Below are positions 21,801-33,999 of a stretch of 64,000 bases of DNA, one piece after another (the first letter of the stretch is position 1; every line of letters begins with the position of its first letter). Source of the stretch: Aradus depressus (Eukaryota; Arthropoda; Insecta; Hemiptera; Aradidae); NCBI GenBank assembly GCA_963662175.1, contig OY759227.1, positions 4,620,501 to 4,684,500 of the forward strand, given 5' to 3'. The notes below the pieces were generated by a model. That model did not search any database and was not told the DNA's origin. It saw only the letters and a list, made by a program, of their open reading frames with translations. A program made the translations under genes and the position numbers.

Positions 21801-22630
21801 ACAAGTATACGTCAAATTGCATTACTCCAGAATTAGAGACAAAGGAGGTAAAGCTCATGGAACACTTATTGCTAGTAACGGTAGCCATTTCAAAATATCA
21901 GTGAACCGAAAAGTTGGTGAGTGCTGGGGTGTTCGATATCCTTGTTTCGAACAAAACTTGTAGATTTAGAGTAATATTTTCTGGAGGGACTTTCTCGAAT
22001 CTCTGATGTATTTCCAATCTACAAGTATACATCAAATTGCATTACTCCAGAATAAAAGACAAAGGTGGTAAAGCTCATGGAACACTCATCGCCAGTAACG
22101 GCAGTCATTTCAAAATGTCAGTCAACCGAAATGTTGGTGAGTGCTGGGGTGTTCGATATCCTTATTTCGAACACAACTTGTAGATTTAGACTCATATTTT
22201 CTTGGGGGACTTTCTGGAATTATTAGTGTACTTCCGATCTACAAGTATAGATCATATTGCATATCTCCTGAATAAAAGACAATGAGGTAAAGCTCATGGA
22301 ACACTTATCGCCAGTAACGACAGCCATTTCAAAATGTCAGTGAACCGAAATGTTGGTGAGTGCTGCGGTGTTCGATATTCTTATTTCGAACACAACTTGT
22401 AGATTTAGCGTGATATTTTCATGAGGGGTTTTCTGGAATTATTAGTGTATTTCCGATATACAAGTATACATCAAATTGCATTACTCCAGAATAATAGAGA
22501 AAGGTGGTAAAGCTCATGGAAGACTTATCACCAGTAACGGCAGCAATTTCACAATGTCAGTGAACCGAAATGTTAATGAGTGCTGTGGGCTTCCTATTTC
22601 GAACGCAACTTGTACATTTAGAGTGATATT
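15843..22630 (+). repeat. 6.8-kb block, copy 1 (offset 18,157 bp)
   Basis: This is the longest repeated block I could follow. Partner positions all lie 18,157 bp apart: 16,886/35,043, 17,880/36,037, 18,196/36,353, 20,727/38,884, 21,043/39,200 and 21,322/39,479. Only scattered base changes were seen, for example tttctgat at 15,888, ggagatcg at 18,423, gccgacattt near 19,695, gtagagatc near 19,840 and acttattgctag near 21,864. The left limit is fuzzy (15,730-15,860). The right limit is at about 22,615-22,630, where copy 1 switches from an F to an A tail. Confidence 0.92.
18304..21576 (+). repeat. 3.3-kb block, copy 2 (offset 7,214-7,216 bp)
   Basis: This lies inside the 6.8-kb block and is the partner of 11,090-14,360. 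Landmarks are given with copy 1. It shows that the 6.8-kb block was itself assembled from older pieces of the array before it was copied 18 kb away. Confidence 0.88.
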
Positions 22631-25095
22631 TTCTTGAGGGACTTTCTGGAATTATTAGTGTAGTTCCGATCTACAAGTATAGATCATATTGCATATCTAT
22701 TGAAAAAAGGACAGTGAGGTAAGGCTCATGGAACGCTTATCGCCAGTAACGGCAGCCATTTCGAAATGTCAGTGAACCGAAATGTTGGTGAGTGCTGGGG
22801 TGTTCGATATCCTTATTTCGAACACAACCTTAGATTTAGCGTGATATTTTCTTGAGGGACTTTCTCGAATCTTTAATGTATTTCCGATCTACAAGTATAC
22901 GTCAAATTGCATTACTCCAGAATTAGAGACAAAGGAGGTAAAGCTCATGGAACACTCATCGCCAGTAACGGTAGCCATTTCAAAATATCAGTGAACCGAA
23001 AAGTTGGTGAGTGCTGGGGTGTTCGATATCCTTGTTTCGATCAAAACTTGTAGATTTAGAGTAATATTTTCTGGAGGGACTTTCTCGAATCTCTGATGTA
23101 TTTCCAATCTACAAGTATACATCAAATTGCATTACTCCAGAATAAAAGACAAAGGTGGTAAAGCTCATGGAACACTCATCGCCAGTAACGGCAGTCATTT
23201 CAAAATGTCAGTGAACCGAAATGTTGGTGAGTGTTGGGGTGTTCGATATCCTTATTTCGAACACAACTTGTAGATTTAGACTCATATTTTCTTGTGGGAC
23301 TTTCTCGAATCTTTAATGTATTTCCGATCTACAAGTATACGTCAAATTGCATTACTCCAGAATTAGAGACAAAGGAGGTAAAGCTCATGGAACACTTATC
23401 GCCAGAAACGGCAGTCATTTCAAAATGTCAGTCAACCGAAATGTTGGTGAGTGCTGGGGTATTCGAGATCCTTATTTCGAACACAACTTGTAGATTTAGC
23501 GTGATATTTTCATGAGGGACTTTCTGGAATTATTAGTGTATTTCCGATCTACAAGTATAGATCATATTGCATATCTCCTGAATAAAAGACAATGAGGTAA
23601 AGCTCATGGAACACTTATCGCCAGTAACGACAGCCATTTCAAAATGTCAGTGAACCGAAATGTTGGTGAGTGCTGGTGTGTTTGATATCCTTATTTCGAA
23701 CACAACTTGTAGATTTAGAGTGTTATTTTCTTGAAGGATATTCTCGAATCATTAATGTATTTCCGATCTACAAGTATACATCAAATTGCATTACTCCAGA
23801 ATAAAAGAGAAAGGTGGTAAAGCTCATGGAACACTTATCGCAAGTAACGGCAGACATTTCAAATTGTCTGTCAACCGAAATGTATGTGAGTGCTGGGGTG
23901 TTCGATATCCTTATTTCGAACACAACTTGTAGATTTAGAGTGATATTTTCTTGAGGGACTTTCTGGAATTATTAGTGTAGTTCCGATCTACAAGTATAGA
24001 TCATATTGCATATCTATTGAAAAAAGGACAGTGAGACAAGGCTCATGGAACGCTTATCGCCAGTAACGGCAGCCATTTCGAAATGTCAGTGAACCGAAAT
24101 GTTGGTGAGTGCTGGGGTGTTCGATATCCTTATTTCGAACACAACCTTAGATTTAGCGTGATATTTTCTTGAGGGACTTTCTCGAATCTTTAATGTATTT
24201 CCGATCTACAAGTATACGTCAAATTGCAATACTCCAGAATTAGAGACAAAGGAGGTAAAGCTCATGGAACACTCATCGCCAGTAACGGTAGCCATTTCAA
24301 AATATCAGTGAACCGAAAAGTTGGTGAGTGCTGGGGTGTTCGATATCCTTGTTTCGATCAAAACTTGTAGATTTAGAGTAATATTTTCTGGAGGGACTTT
24401 CTCGAATCTCTGATGTATTTCCAATCTACAAGTATACATCAAATTGCATTACTCCAGAATAAAAGACAAAGGTGGTAAAGCTCATGGAACACTCATCGCC
24501 AGTAACGGCAGTCATTTCAAAATGTCAGTGAACCGAAATGTTGGTGAGTGCTGGGGTGTTCGATATCCTTATTTCGAACACAACTTGTAGATTTAGACTC
24601 ATATTTTCTTGTGGGACTTTCTCGAATCTTTAATGTATTTCCGATCTACAAGTATACGTCAAATTGCATTACTCCAGAATTAGAGACAAAGGAGGTAAAG
24701 CTCATGGAACACTTATCGCCAGAAACGGCAGTCATTTCAAAATGTCAGTCAACCGAAATGTTGGTGAGTGCTGGGGTATTCGAGATCCTTATTTCGAACA
24801 CAACTTGTAGATTTAGCGTGATATTTTCATGAGGGACTTTCTGGAATTATTAGTGTATTTCCGATCTACAAGTATAGATCATATTGCATATCTCCTGAAT
24901 AAAAGACAATGAGGTAAAGCTCATGGAACACTTATCGCCAGTAACGACAGCCATTTCAAAATGTCAGTGAACCGAAATGTTGGTGAGTGCTGGTGTGTTC
25001 GATATCCTTATTTCGAACACAACTTGTAGATTTAGAGTGTTATTTTTTTGAAGGACTTTCTCGAATCTTTAATGTATTTCCGATCTACAAGTATA
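22615..25095 (+). repeat. 1,317-bp tandem duplication (6 monomers)
   Basis: Copy 1 runs from about 22,615 to 23,931 and copy 2 from about 23,932 to 25,095. Shared rare variants are ggaacgcttatc (22,730/24,047), tttcgatcaaaac (E units) and ggtattcgagatc (23,459/24,776). Copy 2 has gtgagacaagg where copy 1 has gtgaggtaagg. Around 23,740 copy 1 has gatattctcgaatcatt, which copy 2 lacks. A related stretch without these variants is found 5,701 bp further on, at about 28,416-29,241. Confidence 0.88.
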
Positions 25096-25152
25096 GATCA
25101 TATTGCATATCTCCTGAATAAAAGACAATGAGGTAAAGCTCATGGAACACTC

Positions 25153-25905
25153 ATCGCCAGTAACGGTAGCCATTTCAAAATATCAGTGAACCGAAATGTT
25201 GGTGAGTGCTGCGGTGTTCGATATTCCTATTTCGAACACAATTTGTAGATTTAGCGTGATATTTTCTTGAGGGACTTTCTGGAATTATTAGTGTATTTCC
25301 GATATACAAGTATACATCAAATTGCATTACTCCAGAATAAAAGAGAAAGGCTGTAAAGCTCATGGAACACTTATCGCCAGTAACGGCAGCCATTTCAAAA
25401 TGTCAGTGAACCGAAATGTTGGTGAGTGCTGGTGTGTTCGATATCCTTATTTCGAACACAACTTGTAGATTTAGCGTGATATTTTCTTGAGGGACTTTCT
25501 CGAATCTTTAATGTATTTCCGATCTACAAGTATACGTCAAATTGCATTACTCCAGAATTAGAGACAAAGGAGGTAAAGCTCATGGAACACTTATCGCCAG
25601 TAACGGTAGCCATTTCAAAATATCAGTGAACCGAAATGTTGGTGAGTGCTGCGGTGTTCGATATTCCTATTTCGAACACAATTTGTAGATTTAGCGTGAT
25701 ATTTTCATGAGGGACTTTCTGGAATTATTAGTGTATTTCCGATATACAAGTATACATCAAATTGCATTACTCCAGAATAAAAGAGAAAGGTGGTAAAGCT
25801 CATGGAACACTTATCGCCAGTAACGGCAGCCATTTCAAAATGTCAGTGAACCGAAATGTTGGTGAGTGCTGGTGTGTTCGATATCCTTATTTCGAACACA
25901 ACTTG
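25153..25905 (+). repeat. 440-bp dimer duplication
   Basis: A hybrid monomer with an E head (aaaatatcag) and a C-prime core (ctgcggtg, then gatattcctatttc and acaatttgtag) occurs at 25,153 and again 440 bp on at 25,593. The rare attcctat and acaatttg changes appear only in these two copies. Each is followed by a D unit. After about 25,905 the copies diverge. Confidence 0.85.
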
Positions 25906-26459
25906 TAGATTTAGAGTGTTATTTTCTTGAAGGACTTTCTCGAATCTTTAATGTATTTCCGATCTACAAGTATAGATCATATTGCATATCTCCTGAATAA
26001 AAGACAATGAGGTAAAGCTCATGGAACACTCATCGCCAGTAACGGCAGTCATTTCAAAATGTCAGTCAACCGAAATGTATGTGAGTGCTGGGGTGTTCGA
26101 TATCCTTGTTTCGAACACAACTTGTAGATTTAGCGTGATATTTTCATGAGGGACTTTCTGGAATTATTAGTGTATTTCCGATATACAAGTATACATCAAA
26201 TTGCATTACTCCAGAATAAAAGAGAAAGGTGGTAAAGCTCATGGAACACTTATCGCCAGTAACGGCAGCCATTTCAAAATGTCAGTGAACCGAAATGTTC
26301 GTGAGTGCTGGTGTGTTCGATATCCTTATTTCGAACACAACTTGTAGATTTAGAGTGTTATTTTCTTGAAGGACATTCTCGAATCTTTAATGTATTTCCG
26401 ATCTACAAGTATACATGAAATTGCATTACTCCAGAATAAAAGACAAAGGTGGTAAAGCT

Positions 26460-29241
26460 CATGGAACACTCATCGCCAGTAACGGCAGTCATTTCAAAAT
26501 GTCTGTCAACCGAAATGTATGTGAGTGCTGGGGTGTTCGATATCCTTATTTCGAACACAACTTGTAGATTTAGAGTGATATTTTCTTGAGGGACTTTCTG
26601 GAATTATTAGTGTAGTTCCGATCTACAAGTATAGATCATATTGCATATCTATTGAAAAAAAGACAGTGAGGTAAGGCTCATGGAACACTTATCGCCAGTA
26701 ACGGCAGCCATTTCGAAATGTCAGTGAACCGAAATGTTGGTGAGTGCTGGGGTGTTCGATATCCTTATTTCGAACACAACCTTAGATTTAGCGTGATATT
26801 TTCTTGAGGGACTTTCTCGAATCTTTAATGTATTTCCGATCTACAAGTATACGTCAAATTGCATTACTCCAGAATTAGAGACAAAGGAGGTAAAGCTCAT
26901 GGAACACTCATCGCCAGTAACGGTAGCCATTTTAAAATATCAGTGAACCGAAAAGTTGGTGAGTGCTGGGGTGTTCGATATCCTTGTTTCGAACAAAACT
27001 TGTAGATTTAGAGTAATATTTTCTGGAGGGACTTTCTCGAATCTCTGATGTATTTCCAATCTACAAGTATACATCAAATTGCATTACTCCAGAATAAAAG
27101 ACAAAGGTGGTAAAGCTCATGGAACACTCATCGCCAGTAACGGCAGTCATTTCAAAATGTCAGTGAACCGAAATGTTGGTGAGTGCTGGGGTGTTCGATA
27201 TCCTTATTTCGAACACAACTTGTAGATTTAGCGTGATATTTTCATGAGGGACTTTCTGGAATTATTAGTGTATTTCCGATATACAAGTATACTTCAAATT
27301 GCATTACTCCAGAATAAAAGAGAAAGGTGGTAAAGCTCATGGAAGACTTATCACCAGTAACGGCAGCCATTTCACAATGTCAGTGAACCGAAATGTTAAT
27401 GAGTGCTGTGGGCTTCCTATTTCGAACGCAACTTGTACATTTAGAGTGATATTTTCTGGAGGGACTTTCTGGAATTATTAGTGTATTTCCGATCTACAAG
27501 TATAGATCATATTGCATATCTATTGAAAAAAAGACAATGAGGTAAGGCTCATGGAACACTTATCGCCATTAACGGCAGCCATTTCGAAATGTCAGTGAAC
27601 CGAAATGTTGGTGAGTGCTGGGGTGTTCGATATCCTTATTTCGAACACAACCTTAGATTTAGCGTGAAAATTTCGTGAGGGACTTTCTCGAATCTTTAAT
27701 GTATTTCCGATCTACAAGTATACGTCAAATTGCATTACTCCAGAATTAGAGACAAAGGAGGTAAAGCTCATGGAACACTTATCGCCAGAAACGGCAGTCA
27801 TTTCAAAATGTCAGTCAACCGAAATGTTGGTGAGTGCTGGGGTGTTCGATATCCTTATTTCGAACACAACTTGTGGATTTAGCGTGATATTTTCATGAGG
27901 GACTTTCTTGAATTATTAGTATATTTCCGATATACAAGTATACATCAAATTGCATTACTCCAGAATAAAATAGAAAGGTGGTAAAGCTCATGGAACACTT
28001 ATCGCCAGTAACGGCAGCCATTTCAAAATGTCAGTGAACCGAAATGTTGGTGAGTGCTGGTGTGTTTGATATCCTTATTTCGAACACAACTTGTAGATTT
28101 AGAGTGTTATTTTCTTGAAGGACATTCTCGAATCTTTAATGTATTTCCGATCTACAAGTATACATCAAATTGCATTACTCCAGAATAAAAGAGAAAGGTG
28201 GTAAAGCTCATGGAACACTTATCGCCAGTAACGGCAGTCATTTCAAATTGTCTGTCAACCGAAATGTATGTGAGTGCTGGGGTGTTCGATATCCTTATTT
28301 CGAACACAACTTGTAGATTTAGAGTGATATTTTCTTGAGGGACTTTCTGGAATTATTAGTGTAGTTCCGATCTACAAGTATAGATCATATTGCATATCTA
28401 TTGAAAAAAAGACAGTGAGGTAAGGCTCATGGAACACTTATCGCCAGTAACGGCAGCCATTTCGAAATGTCAGTGAACCGAAATGTTGGTGAGTGCTGGG
28501 GTGTTCGATATCCTTATTTCGAACACAACCTTAGATTTAGCGTGATATTTTCTTGAGGGACTTTCTCGAATCTTTAATGTATTTCCGATCTACAAGTATA
28601 CGTCAAATTGCATTACTCCAGAATTAGAGACAAAGGAGGTAAAGCTCATGGAACACTCATCGCCAGTAACGGTAGCCATTTCAAAATATCAGTGAACCGA
28701 AAAGTTGGTGAGTGCTGGGGTGTTCGATATCCTTGTTTCGAACAAAACTTGTAGATTTAGAGTAATATTTTCTGGAGGGACTTTCTCGAATCTCTGATGT
28801 ATTTCCAATCTACAAGTATACATCAAATTGCATTACTCCAGAATAAAAGACAAAGGTGGTAAAGCTCATGGAACACTCATCGCCAGTAACGGCAGTCATT
28901 TCAAAATGTCAGTGAACCGAAATGTTGGTGAGTGTTGGGGTGTTCGATATCCTTATTTCGAACACAACTTGTAGATTTAGACTCATATTTTCTTGTGGGA
29001 CTTTCTCGAATCTTTAATGTATTTCCGATCTACAAGTATACGTCAAATTGCATTACTCCAGAATTAGAGACAAAGGAGGTAAAGCTCATGGAACACTTAT
29101 CGCCAGAAACGGCAGTCATTTCAAAATGTCAGTCAACCGAAATGTTGGTGAGTGCTGGGGTATTCGATATCCTTATTTCGAACACAACTTGTAGATTTAG
29201 CGTGATATTTTCATGAGGGACTTTCTGGAATTATTAGTGTA
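26460..29241 (+). repeat. Partial 1,749-bp duplication with intervening domain I monomers
   Basis: gacagtgagg occurs at 26,662 and 28,411, 1,749 bp apart, and the A, B, E series around it repeats (about 26,460-27,180 with 28,209-28,930). Between the copies are F (27,299), B, C and D units. One B unit has gcgtgaaaatttcgtgagg near 27,661, a local cluster of changes not seen elsewhere. From 28,416 to 29,241 the sequence follows 22,715-23,540. Confidence 0.75.
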
Positions 29242-30560
29242 TTTCCGATATACAAGTATACATCAAATTGCATTACTCCAGAATAAAAGAGAAAGGTGGT
29301 AAAGCTCATGGAACACTTATCGCCAGTAACGGCAGCCATTTCAAAATGTCAGTGAACCGAAATGTTGGTGAGTGCTGGTGTGTTTGATATCCTTATTTCG
29401 AACACAACTTGTAGATTTAGAGTGTTATTTTCTTGAAGGACATTCTCGAATCTTTAATGTATTTCCGATCTACAAGTATACATGAAATTGCATTACTCCA
29501 GAATAAAAGACAAAGGTGGTAAAGCTCATGGAACACTCATCGCCAGTAACGGCAGTCATTTCAAAATGTCAGTCAACCGAAATGTATGTGAGTGCTGGGG
29601 TGTTCGATATCTTTATTTCGAACACAACTTGTAGATTTAGAGTGATATTTTCTTGAGGGACTTTCTGGAATTATTAGTGTAGTTCCGATCTACAAGTATA
29701 GATCATATTGCATATCTATTGAAAAGAAGACAATGAGGTAAGGCTCATGGAACACTTATCGCCAGTAACGGCAGCCATTTCGAAATGTCAGTGAACCGAA
29801 ATGTTGGTGAGTGCTGGGGTGTTCGATATCCTTATTTCGAACACAACCTTAGATTTAGCGTGATATTTTCTTGAGGGACTTTCTCGAATCTTTAATGTAT
29901 TTCCGATCTACAAGTATACATCAAATTGCATTACTCCAGAATTAGAGACAAAGGAGGTAAAGCTCATGGAATACTTATCGCCAGAAACGGCAGTCATTTC
30001 AAAATGTCAGTGAACCGAAATGTTGGTGAGTGCTGCGGTGTTCGATATTCTTATTTCGAACACAACTTGTAGATTTAGCGTGATATTTTCATGAGGGACT
30101 TTCTGGAATTATTAGTGTATTTCCGATATACAAGTATACATCAAATTGCATTACTCCAGAATAAAAGAGAAAGGTGGTAAAGCTCATGGAAGACTTATCA
30201 CCAGTAACGGCAGCCATTTCACAATGTCAGTGAACCTAAATGTTAATGAGTGCTGTGGGCTTCCTATTTCGAACGCAACTTGTACATTTAGAGTGATATT
30301 TTCTGGAGGGACTTTCTGGAATTATTAGTGTATTTCCGATCTACAAGTATAGATCATATTGCATATCTATTGAAAAAAAGACAATGAGGTAAGGCTCATG
30401 GAACACTTATCGCCATTAACGGCAGCCATTTCGAAATGTCAGTGAACCGAAATGTTGGTGAGTGCTGGGGTGTTCGATATCCTTATTTCGAACACAACCT
30501 TAGATTTAGCGTGATATTTTCTTGAGGGACTTTCTCGAATCTTTAATGTATTTCCGATCT
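29241..30560 (+). repeat. 1.3-kb block repeated 15,076 bp downstream
   Basis: This matches about 44,317-45,640; paired points are tgtttgatat 29,381/44,457 and the F units 30,146/45,222. It holds D, A, B, C-prime, F and B monomers. The downstream copy has the additional ataacgg variant, ccggaatt near 45,012 and gatacacaag near 45,202, which were then inherited by the 2,401/2,622-bp repeats. Confidence 0.82.
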
Positions 30561-32650
30561 ACAAGTATACGTCAAATTGCATTACTCCAGAATAAAAGAG
30601 AAAGGTGGTAAAGCTCATGGAAGATTATCACCAGTAACGGCAGCCATTTCACAATGTCAGTGAATCGAAATGTTAATGAGTGCTGTGGGCTTCCTATTTC
30701 GAACGCAACTTGTACATTTAGAGTGATATTTTCTGGAGGGACTTTCTGGAATTAGTAGTGTATTTCCGATCTACAAGTATAGATCATATTGCATATCTAT
30801 TGAAAAAAAGACAATGAGGTAAGGCTCATGGAACACTTATCGCCATTAACGGCAGCCATTTCGAAATGTCAGTGAACCGAAATGTTGGTGAGTGCTGGGG
30901 TGTTCGATATCCTTATTTCGAACACAACTTGTAGATTTAGACTCATATTTTCTTGTGGGACTTTCTCGAATCTTTAATGTATTTCCGATCTACAAGTATA
31001 CGTCAAATTGCATTACTCCAGAATTAGAGACAAAGGAGGTAAAGCTCATGGAACACTTATCGCCAGAAACGGCAGTCATTTCAAAATGTCAGTCAACCGA
31101 AATGTTGGTGAGTGCTGGGGAGTTCGATATCCTTATTTCGAACACAACTTGTAGATTTAGCGTGATATTTTCATGAGGGACTTTCTGGAATTATTAGTGT
31201 ATTTCCGATATACAAGTATACATCAAATTGCATTACTCCAGAATAAAAGAGGAAGGTGGTAAAGCTCATGGAACACTTATCGCCAGTAACGGCAGCCATT
31301 TCAAAATGTCAGTGAACCGAAATGTTGGTGAGTGCTGGTGTGTTCGATATCCTTATTTCGAACACAGCTTGTAGATTTAGAGTGTTATTTGCTTGAAGGA
31401 CATTCTCGAATCTTTAATGTATTTCCGATGTACAAGTATACATGAAATTGCATTACTCCAGAATAAAAGACAAAGGTGGTAAAGCTCATGGAACACTCAT
31501 CGCCAGTAACGGCAGTCATTTCAAAATGTCAGTCAACCGAAATGTATGTGAGTGCTGGGGTGTTCGATATCCTTATTTCGAACACAACTTGTAGATTTAG
31601 AGTGATATTTTCTTGAGGGACTTTCTGGAATTATTAGTGTAGTTCCGATCTACAAGTATAGATCATATTGCATATCTATTGAAAAGAAGACAATAAGGTA
31701 AGGCTCATGGAACACTTATCGCCAGTAACGGCAGCCATTTCGAAATGTCAGTGAACCGAAATGTTGGTGAGTGCTGGGGTGTTCGATATCCTTATTTCGA
31801 ACACAACCTTAGATTTAGCGTGATATTTTCTTGAGGGACTTTCTCGAATCTTTAATGTATTTCCGATCTACAAGTATACGTCAAATTGCATTACTCCAGA
31901 ATTAGAGACAAAGGAGGTAAAGCTCATGGAACACTTATCGCCAGAAACGGCAGTCATTTCAAAATGTCAGTCAACCGAAATGTTGGTGAGTGCTGGGGTG
32001 TTCGATATCCTTATTTCGAACACAACTTGTGGATTTAGCGTGATATTTTCATGAGGGACTTTCTGGAATTATTAGTGTATTTCCGATATACAAGTATACA
32101 TCAAATTGCATTACTCCAGAATAAAAGAGAAAGGTGGTAAAGCTCATGGAAGACTTATCACCAGTAACGGCAGCCATTTCACAATGTCAGTGAACCGAAA
32201 TGTTAATGAGTGCTGTGGGCTTCCTATTTCGAACGCAACTTGTACATTTAGAGTGATATTTTCTGGAGGGACTTTCTGGAATTATTAGTGTATTTCCGAT
32301 CTACAAGTATAGATCATATTGCATATCTATTGAAAAAAAGACAATGAGGTAAGGCTCATGGAACACTTATCGCCATTAACGGCAGCCATTTCGAAATGTC
32401 AGTGAACCGAAATGTTGGTGAGTGCTGGGGTGTTCGATATCCTTATTTCGAACACAACTTGTAGATTTAGACTCATATTTTCTTGTGGGACTTTCTCGAA
32501 TCTTTAATGTATTTCCGATCTACAAGTATACGTCAAATTGCATTACTCCAGAATTAGAGACAAAGGAGGTAAAGCTCATGGAACACTTATCGCCAGAAAC
32601 GGCAGTCATTTCAAAATGTCAGTCAACCGAAATGTTGGTGAGTGCTGGGG
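29700..32650 (+). repeat. ~2.95-kb block, copy of 5,640-8,590 (offset ~24,060 bp)
   Basis: Paired points are 30,146/6,086, 30,892/6,833 and 32,106/8,047. The offset falls from 24,060 to 24,059 because this copy lost one base at about 30,622 (gaagattatc for gaagacttatc), which closes the short reading frame present in the other copies. It lacks the gtccgat change seen near 7,941. Confidence 0.85.
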
Positions 32651-33300
32651 TGTTCGATATCCTTATTTCGAACACAACTTGTGGATTTAGCGTGATATTT
32701 TCATGAGGGACTTTCTGGAATTATTAGTGTATTTCCGATATACAAGTATACATCAAATTGCATTACTCCAGAATAAAAGAGAAAGGTGGTAAAGCTCATG
32801 GAAGACTTATCACCAGTAACGGCAGCCATTTCACAATGTCAGTGAACCGAAATGTTAATGAGTGCTGTGGGCTTCCTATTTCGAACGCAACTTGTACATT
32901 TAGAGTGATATTATCTGGAGGGACTTTCTGGAATTATTAGTGTATTTCCGATCTACAAGTATAGATCATATTGCATATCTATTGAAAAAAAGACAATGAG
33001 GTAAGGCTCATGGAACACTTATCGCCATTAACGGCAGCCATTTCGAAATGTCAGTGAACCGAAATGTTGGTGAGTGCTGGGGTGTTCGATATCCTTATTT
33101 CGAACACAACTTGTAGATTTAGACTCATATTTTCTTGTGGGACTTTCTCGAATCTTTAATGTATTTCCGATCTACAAGTATACGTCAAATTGCATTACTC
33201 CAGAATTAGAGACAAAGGAGGTAAAGCTCATGGAACACTTATCGCCAGAAACGGCAGTCATTTCAAAATGTCAGTCAACCGAAATGTTGGTGAGTGCTGG
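31850..33300 (+). repeat. 652-bp trimer (C, F, B) in two tandem copies
   Basis: The F units start at 32,106 and 32,758, and gtggatttagcg recurs at about 32,031 and 32,683, all 652 bp apart. The order C, F, B parallels the C-prime, F, B trimer at 1,759-3,712, so the same three-monomer register has been amplified independently. The second F unit has ttatctgg in place of ttttctgg at 32,911. Confidence 0.87.
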
Positions 33301-33999
33301 GGAGTTCGATATCCTTATTTCGAACACAACTTGTAGATTTAGCGTGATATTTTCATGAGGGACTTTCTGGAATTATTAGTGTATTTCCGATATACAAGTA
33401 TACATCAAATTGCATTACTCCAGAATAAAAGAGGAAGGTGGTAAAGCTCATGGAACACTTATCGCCAGTAACGGCAGCCATTTCAAAATGTCAGTGAACC
33501 GAAATGTTGGTGAGTGCTGGTGTGTTCGATATCCTTATTTCGAACACAGCTTGTAGATTTAGAGTGTTATTTGCTTGAAGGACATTCTCGAATCTTTAAT
33601 GTATTTCCGATGTACAAGTATACATGAAATTGCATTACTCCAGAATAAAAGACAAAGGTGGTAAAGCTCATGGAACACTCATCGCCAGTAACGGCAGTCA
33701 TTTCAAAATGTCAGTCAACCGAAATGTATGTGAGTGCTGGGGTGTTCGATATCCTTATTTCGAACACAACTTGTAGATTTAGAGTGATATTTTCTTGAGG
33801 GACTTTCTGGAATTATTAGTGTAGTTCCGATCTACAAGTATAGATCATATTGCATATCTATTGAAAAGAAGACAATAAGGTAAGGCTCATGGAACACTTA
33901 TCGCCAGTAACGGCAGCCATTTCGAAATGTCAGTGAACCGAAATGTTGGTGAGTGCTGGGGTGTTCGATATCCTTATTTCGAACACAACTTGTAGATTT

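Noticed and set aside
25175..25393. 72-residue minus-strand frame with a true ATG (also near 53,597, 55,684 and 60,796)
   Set aside because: The ATG comes from the common ggcagccattt segment read backwards, so every monomer offers it. The frames differ in their ends according to monomer order and resemble no protein that I recognise.
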